DNA of 64,000 bases from positions 186,001 to 250,000 of the forward strand of contig NZ_JAGJCF010000004.1 in NCBI RefSeq assembly GCF_017815135.1. Reading direction: 5' to 3'. Within the stretch, counting starts at the first letter, position 1. Every line of letters begins with the position of its first letter. The notes beneath the pieces were generated by a model, which saw only the letters and a program-made list of their open reading frames with translations, did no database searches and was not told the origin of the DNA. Positions 8,685 through 19,070 of this stretch are shown here, one piece after another. This DNA comes from Jiella mangrovi (lineage in GTDB: Bacteria > Pseudomonadota > Alphaproteobacteria > Rhizobiales > Rhizobiaceae). The position numbers and the translations under genes are program-made.

Positions 8685-9686
8685 ATGTCCATGCAGATTG
8701 CCGAACTCGCCGCCGCCAACGACCATGCCGGTTCGCGGTCCGCCGCCCGCACGATCGAGACCGAGATCGAGGCGCTGAAGGCGCTTTCGACGCTGATCAA
8801 GACGGATATGGCGGACAGTTTCGAGCGGGCGCTCGATCTCATCGCATCGGTCACCGGCCGGCTGATCGTCACCGGCGTCGGCAAGAGCGGCCATATCGGC
8901 TCGAAGATCGCCGCGACATTCGCCTCGACCGGCACGCCGTCCTTTTTCGTCCATCCTTCGGAAGCCAATCACGGCGATCTCGGCATGATCGGCAAGGACG
9001 ACGCGATCCTCGCCATGTCCTGGTCCGGGGAGACGGCCGAACTTTACGGCATCGTCGCCTATTCCCGGCGTTTCCGCATTCCGCTCGTCGCCATCACCTC
9101 GCGGCCGAACTCGACGCTCGCCAGGGAGGCGGACGTCGCTCTCATCCTGCCGAGGGCGCTCGAAGCCTGCCCGCTCGGCCTCGCGCCGACCTCGTCCTCG
9201 ACGATGCAGCTGGTCACGGGCGATGCCCTCGCCGTCGCGCTGCTCGAGCGGCGGGGCTTCACGCCGGACGACTTTCACGTCTTCCATCCGGGTGGCCAGC
9301 TGGGCGCCAGCCTGAAGCACGTCTCCGACATCATGCACACCGGCGAGGCGATGCCGCTCTGCGCTTCGGGCACGATGATGTCCGAGGCGATCATCACCAT
9401 CTCGCGCAAGGGCTTCGGCTGCGTCGGCGTGATCGGCGAGGATGGCCGGCTGAAGGGCATCATCACCGACGGCGACCTGCGCCGTCATCTGCATGAGGGG
9501 CTTTTGTCCCGCACCGTCGATCAGGTGATGACCGCCGATCCGAAAACCATCCGGCCGGACACGCTCGCCGTCGCGGCACTGGAAATGATCAATGCCCGCA
9601 ACATCACCGCCGTCATGGTCGTGCGCGAGGGCCGGCCCGTCGGCATCGTCCATCTGCACGATCTCCTGCGTCTCGGCGTCGCCTGA
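8685..9686 (+). CDS. kdsD: D-arabinose 5-phosphate isomerase (KpsF/GutQ family)
   Basis: About 333 residues. Converts ribulose 5-phosphate to arabinose 5-phosphate, the first step of KDO synthesis for lipopolysaccharide. An N-terminal SIS domain contains 'VTGVGKSGHIGSKIAATFASTGTPSFFVHPSEANHGDLG' (the GKSGHI and EANHGD blocks are diagnostic), and two CBS domains follow from about residue 210 ('VSDIMHTGEAMP', 'VDQVMTADPKTI'). Starts at 8667, 8685 and 8691 are possible; GAGAAGAGA upstream best fits 8685 or 8691. Confidence 0.93.
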   Translation: MSMQIAELAAANDHAGSRSAARTIETEIEALKALSTLIKTDMADSFERALDLIASVTGRLIVTGVGKSGHIGSKIAATFASTGTPSFFVHPSEANHGDLGMIGKDDAILAMSWSGETAELYGIVAYSRRFRIPLVAITSRPNSTLAREADVALILPRALEACPLGLAPTSSSTMQLVTGDALAVALLERRGFTPDDFHVFHPGGQLGASLKHVSDIMHTGEAMPLCASGTMMSEAIITISRKGFGCVGVIGEDGRLKGIITDGDLRRHLHEGLLSRTVDQVMTADPKTIRPDTLAVAALEMINARNITAVMVVREGRPVGIVHLHDLLRLGVA

Positions 9687-9772
9687 GGCGAAGGAAGGCC
9701 ATCGGCCGGCCAGCCGCAAAATGATTTCGTCGGCGAAATGAAAAACTCCCTGCCGGTTCGCCGGATTGGCGC

Positions 9773-9801
9773 TGGACAGGCGAGATCAGCTTTTCTATAA
9801 G
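9773..9801 (+). promoter_or_regulatory. Promoter of tRNA-Phe
   Basis: TGGACA (9773-9778), a 17-base spacer and TATAAG (9796-9801) form a good sigma-70-type promoter 60 bases upstream of the tRNA. Confidence 0.6.
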
Positions 9802-9860
9802 GCCGCCACTACTCGCCGGATCGAACGTCGCACAACGCTGCGAACGCTCTCCGGCAGGGG

Positions 9861-9936
9861 GCCCGGGTAGCTCAGTTGGTAGAGCATGCGACTGAAAATC
9901 GCAGTGTCACTGGTTCGATTCCAGTCCCGGGCACCA
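9861..9936 (+). tRNA. tRNA-Phe (anticodon GAA)
   Basis: 76-base cloverleaf read by hand: acceptor GCCCGGG pairs with CCCGGGC; D arm GCTC/GAGC; anticodon arm TGCGA-CTGAAAA-TCGCA with GAA anticodon; T arm ACTGG-TTCGATT-CCAGT; discriminator A and encoded CCA. Confidence 0.98.
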
Positions 9937-10220
9937 CTATCCACCTGACAATCCAGCCCACTGAGCATGACCCGGGAAAGCCGGTTCGCCTTGCACTTGC
10001 GGACAATGCGGTTCGACGAAGCGATGAGGGTTTCAGGGGAACTCGCATTCGCCGGAAACCTTCCCTACAGCATCGGCCCGAAAATCTTGATCGATTTTCG
10101 GAAAGCACAATGCATAGAGTCAACAGGTTATTGCGTTCTCTGTGCGTCCATTTGCAGCGCACGACACGTTGCTCGAGCACCGACCGCGACTTGATCGAGA
10201 AGGCGCAGCATTCGACGCTT

Positions 10221-10319
10221 CGTCATTCTCGGGCCCTGTCCCGAGAATCCAGGAACGTTCGACACAACAGAAGCTCAAACGGCGCACTGGATGCTCGGGA
10301 CGCGGCCCGAGCATGACGA
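10221..10319. repeat. Inverted pair of palindromic REP-like elements
   Basis: Element A (10221-10253, CGTCATTCTCGGG...CCCGAGAATCCAG) and element B (10287-10319, CTGGATGCTCGGG...CCCGAGCATGACG) are reverse complements with a few changes, and each forms its own hairpin. They are separated by 33 bases. A second pair of the same family is at 39411-39555. The pair sits in the 487-base gap 9937-10423 between tRNA-Phe and purU, which otherwise shows no gene. Confidence 0.8.
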
Positions 10320-10423
10320 ACGCGATAAGAACGGGCACCTGATCTCGGAACGCTTGGCACCCGATATGCGCCGTGCGACGAGACCGTCCTGCGCCATGGT
10401 GTCCATTCGGATCGAGCGACGCT

Positions 10424-11275
10424 CTACCCGAACACTACCGTTCGCGTGCCGTTCAGCATCACCCGTCCTTCCAGATGCAGCTTCACGGCGCGTGCCAGCA
10501 CGCGGGCTTCGATGTCGCGGCCGGTGGCGACGAGATCATCGGCGGCTAGGGCGTGGGACACGCGCTCCGTCTCCTGCTCGATGATCGGTCCCTCGTCGAG
10601 GTCGGCGGTGACGTAATGCGCCGTCGCGCCGATCAGCTTGACGCCGCGCTGATGGGCCTGGTGATAGGGCTTGGCGCCCTTGAAGCTCGGCAGGAAGGAG
10701 TGGTGGATGTTGATCACCTTGCCCGACAGCCGCTTCGACAGATTGTCGGAGAGGATCTGCATGTAGCGGGCCAGGACGACCAGATCGCAGTCGGTTTCGC
10801 GCACGAGCTTCAGGAGCTTTTCCTCCTGCTCGGCCTTGGTCTCCTTCGTCACCGGCCAGTGATGGAAGGGAATGCCGGCAGCCTCGGCGGTCTCGCGGCT
10901 GACCTCGCGGTTCGAGACGATGGCAACCACGTCGGCGCCGAGCCAGCCGGTGCGGATCTGGTAGAGGAGGTGGAGAAGGGCATGATCGAAGGCCGAAACC
11001 ATGATGATGATCTTCGGCCGGCGGGCCGCGTCGATGATCTTCATGTGCATGGCGAATCGATCGACGAGGGGCGAGAGCTGGCGCTCGAGGGCGTCATGGG
11101 CGACGTCGCCCTGAAAGTCGACGGCGACGCGCAGGAAGAACCGGCCCGAATCGCGATCCCAGAACTGGGCGCTTTCGGCGATGTTGGCGCCGGCTTCGTA
11201 GAGTTCGGTGGTCAGTCCGGCAACGATGCCGGGACGGTCCTCGCAGGACAGGGTGATGATGAAACTCGTGGCCAT
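10424..11275 (-). CDS. purU: Formyltetrahydrofolate deformylase
   Basis: 283 residues, the usual PurU length. Hydrolyses 10-formyl-THF to formate and THF, balancing the one-carbon pool. An N-terminal ACT domain (1-80, 'FIITLSCEDRPGIVAGLTTEL') is followed by a formyltransferase-fold domain with 'INIHHSFLPSFKGAKPYHQA' and 'GATAHYVTADLDEGPIIEQ' containing the catalytic Asn/His/Asp set of the family. The ATG at 11275 was chosen by homology to the family start. Divergent from guaB across 285 bases, so both purine-related genes may share a control region. Confidence 0.96.
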   Translation of the reverse strand: MATSFIITLSCEDRPGIVAGLTTELYEAGANIAESAQFWDRDSGRFFLRVAVDFQGDVAHDALERQLSPLVDRFAMHMKIIDAARRPKIIIMVSAFDHALLHLLYQIRTGWLGADVVAIVSNREVSRETAEAAGIPFHHWPVTKETKAEQEEKLLKLVRETDCDLVVLARYMQILSDNLSKRLSGKVINIHHSFLPSFKGAKPYHQAHQRGVKLIGATAHYVTADLDEGPIIEQETERVSHALAADDLVATGRDIEARVLARAVKLHLEGRVMLNGTRTVVFG

Positions 11276-11497
11276 GGGGCTGTCGCCTTTTCCTGAAGTG
11301 GGCGGGGGCGATCCCGGAGAGATCCGCAGGCGCCTTTGTTTTTCGCCTGATTGCCAGATGCGGGACGCGCTTTCCAGCCGATGCGAATTGTCGAACGCAG
11401 TGTTACCAGGATTCGTGGCTTCCATGACGGCCAACCACACGGGCTGATGGTCGCTTCTCGTCGCGGCGTGCTTCCCATTGTCATGATCGCGTGGTAG

Positions 11498-13060
<1,563 letters not shown>

Positions 13061-13070
13061 GGCCGAGCCG

Positions 13071-13097
13071 GCAGCGCCCGATCACGTCGGGCGCTGC
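13071..13097. terminator. Hairpin between convergent guaB and VOC gene
   Basis: GCAGCGCCCG (13071-13080) pairs perfectly with CGGGCGCTGC (13088-13097) around a 7-base loop. The T run is weak on both sides. It ends 3 bases before the stop of the convergent VOC gene, so it may act for both. Confidence 0.6.
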
Positions 13098-13099
13098 AT

Positions 13100-13513
13100 T
13101 CAGCTGGCAAAGACGCCGTCGAAATCGCGAAAACCCTTGACCTCGATCGGATTGCCGCTCGGGTCGAAGAAGAACATCGTGCGTTGTTCGCCCGGTTCGC
13201 CCGCAAAGCGCACGACCGGCGGGATGTCGAAGGCAATGCCGGCCGAGGTCAGGCGCTCCGAGAGCGCCAGCCAGTCTTCGAGCGGCAGCACGACGCCGAG
13301 ATGCGGCATCATCACCATGTGATCGCCGACTTTTCCCGTCCGCGTCACCGCGAAGGGCTCGCCGAGATGCAGCGAGATCTGGTGGCCGAAGAAGTCGAAA
13401 TCCACCCAGCTGTCGGTCGACCGCCCCTCCTTGCAGCCGAGGACGTCGCCATAGAACGCCCGCGCCTCTTGGAGATCGGTGACGTGATAGGCGAGATGAA
13501 ACAGGGAACGCAT
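13100..13513 (-). CDS. VOC-family (glyoxalase/dioxygenase superfamily) protein
   Basis: 137 residues with the paired beta-alpha-beta-beta-beta modules of the vicinal oxygen chelate fold: 'LFHLAYHVTDLQEARAFYGDVLG' (1-26) opens module one and 'FFFDPSGNPIEVKGF' near 115-130 closes module two. Likely metal ligands are a His near residue 6-10, one near 49 (ISLHLG) and the Glu of 'NPIEVKG'. The substrate cannot be told from sequence. GGAG precedes the ATG by 5 bases. No co-directional close neighbour. Confidence 0.88.
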   Translation of the reverse strand: MRSLFHLAYHVTDLQEARAFYGDVLGCKEGRSTDSWVDFDFFGHQISLHLGEPFAVTRTGKVGDHMVMMPHLGVVLPLEDWLALSERLTSAGIAFDIPPVVRFAGEPGEQRTMFFFDPSGNPIEVKGFRDFDGVFAS

Positions 13514-13662
13514 GACGGCTCCGATCGCTGGTGGCGGAGAAGGGAAAAACAGCTCGGCCGGTGAGCTGCCCGGTCACGGACCGAATGTCAAACCGGGCTG
13601 TTCGGCAGGATCCGCCGGTTGTCTCCGGCACTCGGGAAGAAGGCGGCTCGAACAGGCGTCAG

Positions 13663-14724
13663 TCAGCCTCCCGAGCGCTGTGCCTGTTCCATGATCCGGA
13701 GCGCCGCGAGGCTGCGGGACAGGGGATGGAGCGGGCTTTCGACCAATCCGGCGCACAGGCATTCGGCGAAGTGGTCGGCCTGATACTGCAACCCGCTGCC
13801 GGCAAAGGGCGTCGGCAGGGTCTCGGCCTTTGGCGCGTTGAGGGCCGGGCGGGAGGGTGGAGGCTGGTCGCCGGCCGCATCCCCGGATGTCGCAGCGGCG
13901 CGCTCGTCGCGATAGTCGAGCCTGCTGCCGGCGAAATGCCGGGTGAGGGTCAGGGACGGGGGACAGAAGAACGGCCCGGCCAAAGCGATGCGCCCATGTT
14001 CGCCGGAGACCGTCGCGCCGTTCGGCCCTTCGGTCTCGAAGCCGCAGGACAGCTTGGTCAGCACCTGGCCGTGGCGGCTGATCAGCGATGCCTGCCGGAC
14101 GCTGCCGGCGCCGTTGCGCTCGACGATCGCCGCCGTTTCGTCCGCGGCTCCGAAGAGATGTAGCGCCAGCGCGACCGGATAGACGCCGAGATCGAGCAGC
14201 GCGCCACCGGTCTCGGGGTCGAAAATCTCCTCGCCGGGACGATAGGGGCGGGCATAGGAGAGGTTCGCCGAGAGACTGCGCGCCGAGCCGATCGCGCCTT
14301 CGGCCAACATGGCCTTCAGTCTGATGATGCCGGGCGTGAAGACCATCCACATGGCCTCCATCGCAAGAAGCCCGCGTGCCGACGCCGCTGCGCGAACCGC
14401 CTCGGCGTCCCGCCATGTCGGGGCGAGGGGCTTTTCGACCAGCACCGGCTTGCCGGCCTCGAGGGCGGAAAGCGCCAACGGCGCATGGGCGCGGTTGACC
14501 GTGCCGACATAGACCGCGTCGACATCCCCGCGCTCGAGGACGGCCGCCGTCTCGCCGGAGGCGATCTCATCGCCGAATTGCGCCGCGAAGGCCGCCGCCT
14601 TGCCCGCATCACGCGAGCCGACGGCGACGAGCCGGCCTGTGGCAGAATGGCGGAGATCGCCGGCAAAGCGCCGGGCGATGTGGCCGGTGCCGATAATGCC
14701 CCAGCGAATCGGCGATGCCGTCAT
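13663..14724 (-). CDS. Gfo/Idh/MocA-family NAD(P)-dependent oxidoreductase
   Basis: 353 residues. An N-terminal Rossmann fold with 'WGIIGTGHIARRFAGDL' is followed by 'VYVGTVNRAHAPLALSALEAGKPVLVEKPLA', which contains the EKP motif (catalytic Lys) of this family, and a C-terminal substrate domain with 'FDPETGGALLDLGVYPV'. It probably oxidises or reduces a sugar or cyclitol; the substrate is unknown. The ATG at 14724 has GGGAG upstream. The sugar dehydrogenase gene lies 112 bases upstream on the same strand, so a shared role in sugar oxidation is possible. Confidence 0.9.
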   Translation of the reverse strand: MTASPIRWGIIGTGHIARRFAGDLRHSATGRLVAVGSRDAGKAAAFAAQFGDEIASGETAAVLERGDVDAVYVGTVNRAHAPLALSALEAGKPVLVEKPLAPTWRDAEAVRAAASARGLLAMEAMWMVFTPGIIRLKAMLAEGAIGSARSLSANLSYARPYRPGEEIFDPETGGALLDLGVYPVALALHLFGAADETAAIVERNGAGSVRQASLISRHGQVLTKLSCGFETEGPNGATVSGEHGRIALAGPFFCPPSLTLTRHFAGSRLDYRDERAAATSGDAAGDQPPPSRPALNAPKAETLPTPFAGSGLQYQADHFAECLCAGLVESPLHPLSRSLAALRIMEQAQRSGG

Positions 14725-14836
14725 TCGTGCCGCTCCCGTCTGGATGCGGGGCCGCCGCAACGGGCGGCGCGCATCGAGACGACGTTAGCCGCGAGGTCGG
14801 GGCGTGGGAAGGCGGTTCGTGCAAGGCCAGAGGGCC

Positions 14837-15985
14837 TCAGCCGTCCGCGCCTTCCGGCGTCAGCTTCAGGAGCCGGCCGCCCGAACCATCTTCCAGGAGC
14901 CACAGCGCTCCGTCCGGACCCTGTTCGACCTCGCGGATGCGGTTGCCCATGTCGAAGCGCTCGACCTCACGGGCGGTGCTGCCGTCGAAGGAAACATGCA
15001 CCAGCGCCTGGCTCTTGAGCCCGCCGATGAGGCCGTCGCCCTTGAAGTCGGGGAACATCTCGCCGTCATAGATGACGAAACCGGCCGGCGCGATCACCGG
15101 CGTCCAGGAGATTTCCGGCTTGTTGAACTCCGGCCGGGTGTCGTGGTCCGGGATCGGGCTGCCGCTGTAGTTGACGCCGTTGGAGACGACCGGCCAGCCG
15201 TAGTTTTCGCCCTTCTCGATCAGATTGAGTTCGTCGCCGCCCTTCGGCCCCATCTCGTGAACCCACAGCTTGCCGTCCGCGGCAAAGTCGATGCCGAGCA
15301 TGTTGCGGTTGCCGATGGTCCAGAACTGCTTGGCGATTTCGCCATCGTCCTGCCAGGGATTGTCGCTCGCCGCCGTGCCGTCGTCCTCCAGACGCAGCAC
15401 CTTGCCGAGATTGGTGTCCATCGCCTGCGCCGGCGTCTTCTCCTGGCGCTCGCCGGAGGTCACGAACATCTTTCCGTCCGGCGAAAAGGCGATGCGATGG
15501 GAATAGTGCCCCATGCCGGAGACCTTCGGCACCTGCCGCCACACCACCTTGACGCCTTCGAGCGTCGGCCGGTCGCCCGCCGTGACGAGTTTCGCGCGGG
15601 CGATGGCCGCGCCCTGCCCACCTTCGCCCTCCTCGGCGAAGGAGAGATAGACGAAACCGTTTTCGGCAAAGTCCGGATGCAGCACCACATCGCCGAGACC
15701 GCCCTGGCCGCCATAGGCGACGGCCGGAACGCCGGCGACCGGCGTCTTCTCGCTGCCGTCGGCCGAGACATGCATCAGCGTGCCGGCCTTTTCGGTGACG
15801 AGCATCGAGCCGTCGGGCATGAAGGTCATCGCCCAGGGCTCGTCGAAAGTCGCGACGGGCTGGACCCTGATCGTGCTTCCCTTGTCGCTCTCGACCGTCG
15901 TCTGGGCTGCGGCAGGCACGGTGAACAGCAGCGCGCCGAAGAGCGGGGCGCCGGCGATCTTGCCGAATGTCTGGCTCGTGAGCAT
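14837..15985 (-). CDS. PQQ-dependent sugar dehydrogenase (soluble aldose dehydrogenase family), periplasmic
   Basis: 382 residues. A signal peptide (about 1-27, LLFTVPAAAQ) precedes a six-bladed beta-propeller of the GSDH family: 'FDEPWAMTFMPDGSMLVTEKAGTL', 'GGQGGLGDVVLHPDF', 'YSHRIAFSPDGKMFVTSGER' and 'GNRNMLGIDF...ELWVHEMGPKGGDELN'-like blocks, which carry the PQQ and calcium ligands in that family. It would oxidise aldoses in the periplasm and feed electrons to the respiratory chain. No pqq biosynthesis genes are in the window. GAGGAAACG precedes the ATG at 15985. Confidence 0.92.
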   Translation of the reverse strand: MLTSQTFGKIAGAPLFGALLFTVPAAAQTTVESDKGSTIRVQPVATFDEPWAMTFMPDGSMLVTEKAGTLMHVSADGSEKTPVAGVPAVAYGGQGGLGDVVLHPDFAENGFVYLSFAEEGEGGQGAAIARAKLVTAGDRPTLEGVKVVWRQVPKVSGMGHYSHRIAFSPDGKMFVTSGERQEKTPAQAMDTNLGKVLRLEDDGTAASDNPWQDDGEIAKQFWTIGNRNMLGIDFAADGKLWVHEMGPKGGDELNLIEKGENYGWPVVSNGVNYSGSPIPDHDTRPEFNKPEISWTPVIAPAGFVIYDGEMFPDFKGDGLIGGLKSQALVHVSFDGSTAREVERFDMGNRIREVEQGPDGALWLLEDGSGGRLLKLTPEGADG

Positions 15986-16124
15986 CGTTTCCTCGCGAAA
16001 ATCGTGTGTGCCGGCTTTCAGCGGCGGGTCGAAGCCATCGAAATTTCGTAAGCTTCGTCGGATCATCGTTCCGGATATGGGAGGCGGGTGCCATCGCGAG
16101 AGCCCCGTGCCGGTCAATCCCGTT

Positions 16125-17879
16125 TCACCCTGTCGTGATCAGGCTTTTTTCACCGGCGCTTTCGAGCGCTCGCTCGAGCGATGCCGAATCGGCGAAGACG
16201 ACGACGTCGAGGGCCCTGGTCGATCCCCTCAGCTCGGCGACGACCCTCTCGCCGCCGGCGTCCTCGGCAAGACCGGCGAGCCTGACGATATCGGCGGAGA
16301 CGGCGAGGGCGGCCTCTTTCGTCTTGGCGAAGTCCTGCAGCCGGGACGCGGCATTGATGGTCCGGCCGAGGGCGGTGCGGGACGTCTGGCCATGGTTGCC
16401 GCCACCGATCTGCCCGAGGATCGCCAGGCCGCCATGAATGCCGATGGCGACCCGCAGGGGCACCTCCCACTCGTCGGTGTTTTCCGCATTCATCGCCTCG
16501 ACAGTCTTGAGAATGTCGAGTGCTGCCGCCAGCGCCTGGCGGGCCGACCGCTCCATTTGTCGTTTGCGCGAGAACAGCGCCATGACGCCGTCGCCCATGA
16601 ACTTGTCGATCTCGCCGCCATTGGCCTCGATGCGTCGCGTGACGCGGTCGAAATAGGCGTTGAGGAGGTGGACGACGTCGTAGGGCAGCCAGCGCTCCGA
16701 AATGCCGGTAAAGCCCCGGAGGTCGGCGAACAGCGCCACCACCTCGCGCTCGACGCCGAACCGGTAGGGGTCGTCGAGGGTGGAGGCGTCGTAGATCTCG
16801 CCAGCCCCGACGAGACGCCTGACGGTGACATTGCCGCTCGGCTTGTACTGGCAGGCGAGCCGCACATTCGGCGGCGCCTTGATCTTCTTCAAGAGCGCGC
16901 CTTCCGCCGCGCCGGGCTGATCGCGCTCGCTGTCGTGCCCCTTCAGCACCAGAACCCGGCAGGTCGAGCAGCGGGCGCGGCCATTGCAGGCGGAAGCATG
17001 GGGGATGTCGGCGCCCCGGCTCGCATCGAGGATGGATTCCCCCTTTCTCGCGACGACGGCACGCCTCTCGGCGTCGCCATTGTCATAGAGGATGACGATG
17101 CGCCGGCGGCGCCGTCGGAGGACGGGTTTCAGTACGTAGAGGCTCGCCAGTATCGCGAGTGCGGCGTAAACGCCCGTGCGGGTTACCTGGGCGGCGGCCA
17201 GGACCGCCTCGGGCAAGGCGTCTGGCGGGGTGGCGGCGCCCGCGACCATGCGGCCGCTGGAGACGAAGCCGGTGAAGGCGAAGACGAGGATCGCCGTAGC
17301 CGCTGCGGCAAAGCCGGGCGCGGCCTTCTGATAGAAGGGCTTGGTCTGCAGCCACTGGCGCATCCCGAGGCAGCCGTGAATCCACACGAATGCCAGGAGA
17401 AGGGTCTGCAACACGGCGCCGGTCGGCCAGATCTGGGCGAGCAGGCGGGAATAGCCGACACGTTCGGAGAACAGGATCTCGGCGCCGCGGGTGGCGACGA
17501 TGTGGGGAAACAAAAGGACCGGGATGGTGAGGCCGGTCGCGATCTGCAGCGCCTGGGTGGTCGGCATGCGCCAGTTGTGGCGTTTTGCCAGGGTCTGGAG
17601 CGCCAGGATCACGTGCAGGACGAGGGAGCCGTAGAGCAGGGCCGTTCCGACAAGATTGTCCCAGATCAGCCGCTTGACGGACGCTCCGAAGAACATCGCG
17701 TCGAGCGAGATGTTTCCGAGCGCGTGGTTGAGAAGATGGGTGGTGGCATAGGCGAACAGCACCATGCCCGTCCCCTGCCGCCACCTCAGCGGATCGCGCA
17801 GCCGGAGCGGGATCTTTCGGCGAAGTGCCCGGCCGATGGCGCCGGGCCGGCGAGCCCCTTCGATGGCAGCAGACTTCAA
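16125..17879 (-). CDS. cyaC: CyaC-like adenylate cyclase: diheme-type membrane anchor, 2Fe-2S domain, class III cyclase
   Basis: 584 residues. Residues 35-250 form about six transmembrane helices with histidines H48, H52, H89, H126 and H168, resembling the heme ligands of cytochrome b anchors of succinate:quinone oxidoreductases. Residues about 260-355 are a 2Fe-2S ferredoxin domain with C298-x5-C304-x2-C307-x35-C343. From about 375 comes a class III cyclase catalytic domain: 'ALFADLRGFTG' (metal Asp D386), 'IDKFMGDGVMALF' (metal Asp D430, base-selecting Lys K426) and 'INAASRLQ' (transition-state Asn/Arg). The layout matches the quinone-responsive CyaC of Sinorhizobium meliloti as I remember it. 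The start is TTG at 17879 with GAGGA 7 bases before it; no ATG lies upstream of the first helix. It likely couples respiratory redox state to cAMP. Confidence 0.88.
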   Translation of the reverse strand: MKSAAIEGARRPGAIGRALRRKIPLRLRDPLRWRQGTGMVLFAYATTHLLNHALGNISLDAMFFGASVKRLIWDNLVGTALLYGSLVLHVILALQTLAKRHNWRMPTTQALQIATGLTIPVLLFPHIVATRGAEILFSERVGYSRLLAQIWPTGAVLQTLLLAFVWIHGCLGMRQWLQTKPFYQKAAPGFAAAATAILVFAFTGFVSSGRMVAGAATPPDALPEAVLAAAQVTRTGVYAALAILASLYVLKPVLRRRRRRIVILYDNGDAERRAVVARKGESILDASRGADIPHASACNGRARCSTCRVLVLKGHDSERDQPGAAEGALLKKIKAPPNVRLACQYKPSGNVTVRRLVGAGEIYDASTLDDPYRFGVEREVVALFADLRGFTGISERWLPYDVVHLLNAYFDRVTRRIEANGGEIDKFMGDGVMALFSRKRQMERSARQALAAALDILKTVEAMNAENTDEWEVPLRVAIGIHGGLAILGQIGGGNHGQTSRTALGRTINAASRLQDFAKTKEAALAVSADIVRLAGLAEDAGGERVVAELRGSTRALDVVVFADSASLERALESAGEKSLITTG

Positions 17880-18021
17880 GACCGGTCCTCGGGGTGCTTT
17901 CGGGAAATTGAATCAAGTGGCCACCCTGCGCGCAGAACGGCGACCAAATCGTGTCGCGCCTAGTTGCTTGCACGGCGTTCCGGCGGCTGCCCGTTAGAAC
18001 GATGAGGCTCGCAGCCGTTTC

Positions 18022-18933
18022 CTATGCTCCCGGCCAAGATGTCTTGTCCATCGACCGGCAGATGATTTTCGCAAACGCCTCGAAGTCGGACCGGCGCACG
18101 GATGTCGGGCGGAAGGCAAGAACGAGGCGGCGCGATGGCACCGGACGTTCGAGTGGCAGAACGGTGATGCCCTCGGCCCTTGCTTCGTCGGCAACGGCCA
18201 TGGCGGGGATGAGGGTCGTGCCGAGACCGCCGGCCACCATCCGCAGGACGGTCGTCAGGCTCGTGGCGCCGAGGCTCGCGAAGTCTTGATCTGCCGCCAT
18301 GCGGCAGATGTCGAGGGCCTGGGTGCGCAGGCAGTGCCCTTCCTCGAGGAGGATCATGCGTTGCCGAAGAAGCGCTTCGACCGGCACGGGATCGGGCAGG
18401 AGACCTGCTTCGGCCGCGGGGACCGCGAGCCAGAACGGATCGTCGAACAGGGTGATCGTCTCGATGTCCGCGTCGTTTTCGAGGGGCAGCGCGACGACAG
18501 CGCAATCGATGTCGCCGATGCGAAGGTCGGCCAGCAAAGTCTCGGTGATGCTTTCGCGCACCTGGCATTCGAGGTCGGGAAAGGCCCGCGAGAGCTCGGG
18601 CAAGAGGCGAGGCAGGAGATAGGGGGCGACGGTGGCGATCATGCCGACCCTGAAGCGTCTGCCGAGAAGGCTGGCGCTGCGCTCTGCCAGACTTTCGAGC
18701 TCGCGGACCTCGGACAGGATTCGGCGCACGCGCTCTGCGACCAGCTCGCCGTCGGCCGTCAGATGAACGCCGGACGGCTCGCGCCGGAACAACGCCGCGT
18801 GCATCTCCGTCTCCATTTGTGAGATCTGGCCGGAAAGCGCGGGCTGGCTGATGTTGAGGCGCTTGGCCGCACGGCCGAAATGACGCGTTTCGACGAGGGC
18901 CTGGAAATAGCGGATCTGCCGGAGTGTGAACAT
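18022..18933 (-). CDS. oxyR: LysR-family hydrogen peroxide sensor/activator
   Basis: 303 residues. An N-terminal winged helix (1-60, '[38 protein letters not shown]') is followed by a LysR substrate domain. '[15 protein letters not shown]' places cysteines C201 and C210 nine residues apart, exactly the redox pair of E. coli OxyR (C199/C208). It is divergent from katA across 137 bases, the classic arrangement. No Shine-Dalgarno sequence precedes the ATG at 18933; the message may be leaderless or weakly translated. Confidence 0.93.
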   Translation of the reverse strand: MFTLRQIRYFQALVETRHFGRAAKRLNISQPALSGQISQMETEMHAALFRREPSGVHLTADGELVAERVRRILSEVRELESLAERSASLLGRRFRVGMIATVAPYLLPRLLPELSRAFPDLECQVRESITETLLADLRIGDIDCAVVALPLENDADIETITLFDDPFWLAVPAAEAGLLPDPVPVEALLRQRMILLEEGHCLRTQALDICRMAADQDFASLGATSLTTVLRMVAGGLGTTLIPAMAVADEARAEGITVLPLERPVPSRRLVLAFRPTSVRRSDFEAFAKIICRSMDKTSWPGA

Positions 18934-19070
18934 GCGCGATAAGTTATGCTGATCGTGGGCGAGGACAAATACGATTGGAGCTGATCGCGCGGATCCTACA
19001 TAGTAGCTTGGAACACTTCAAAGGCTTGCGCCATGTCGCGAGCCGACAATCAAGACGAGGGAGGCCATTT
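18934..19070. promoter_or_regulatory. oxyR-katA divergent control region
   Basis: This 137-base gap must hold both promoters and the OxyR site. Visible candidates are the short palindromes ATAAGTTAT next to the oxyR start and CTACATAGTAG (18996-19006), which contains the ATAG half-site known for OxyR. I could not assign a full four-part OxyR site by eye. Confidence 0.4.

Noticed and set aside
15780-17963. Plus-strand open frame of 727 codons opposite the cyclase gene and part of the sugar dehydrogenase gene
   Set aside because: It has no domains and spans two well-supported minus-strand genes; it is a shadow of their codon bias.
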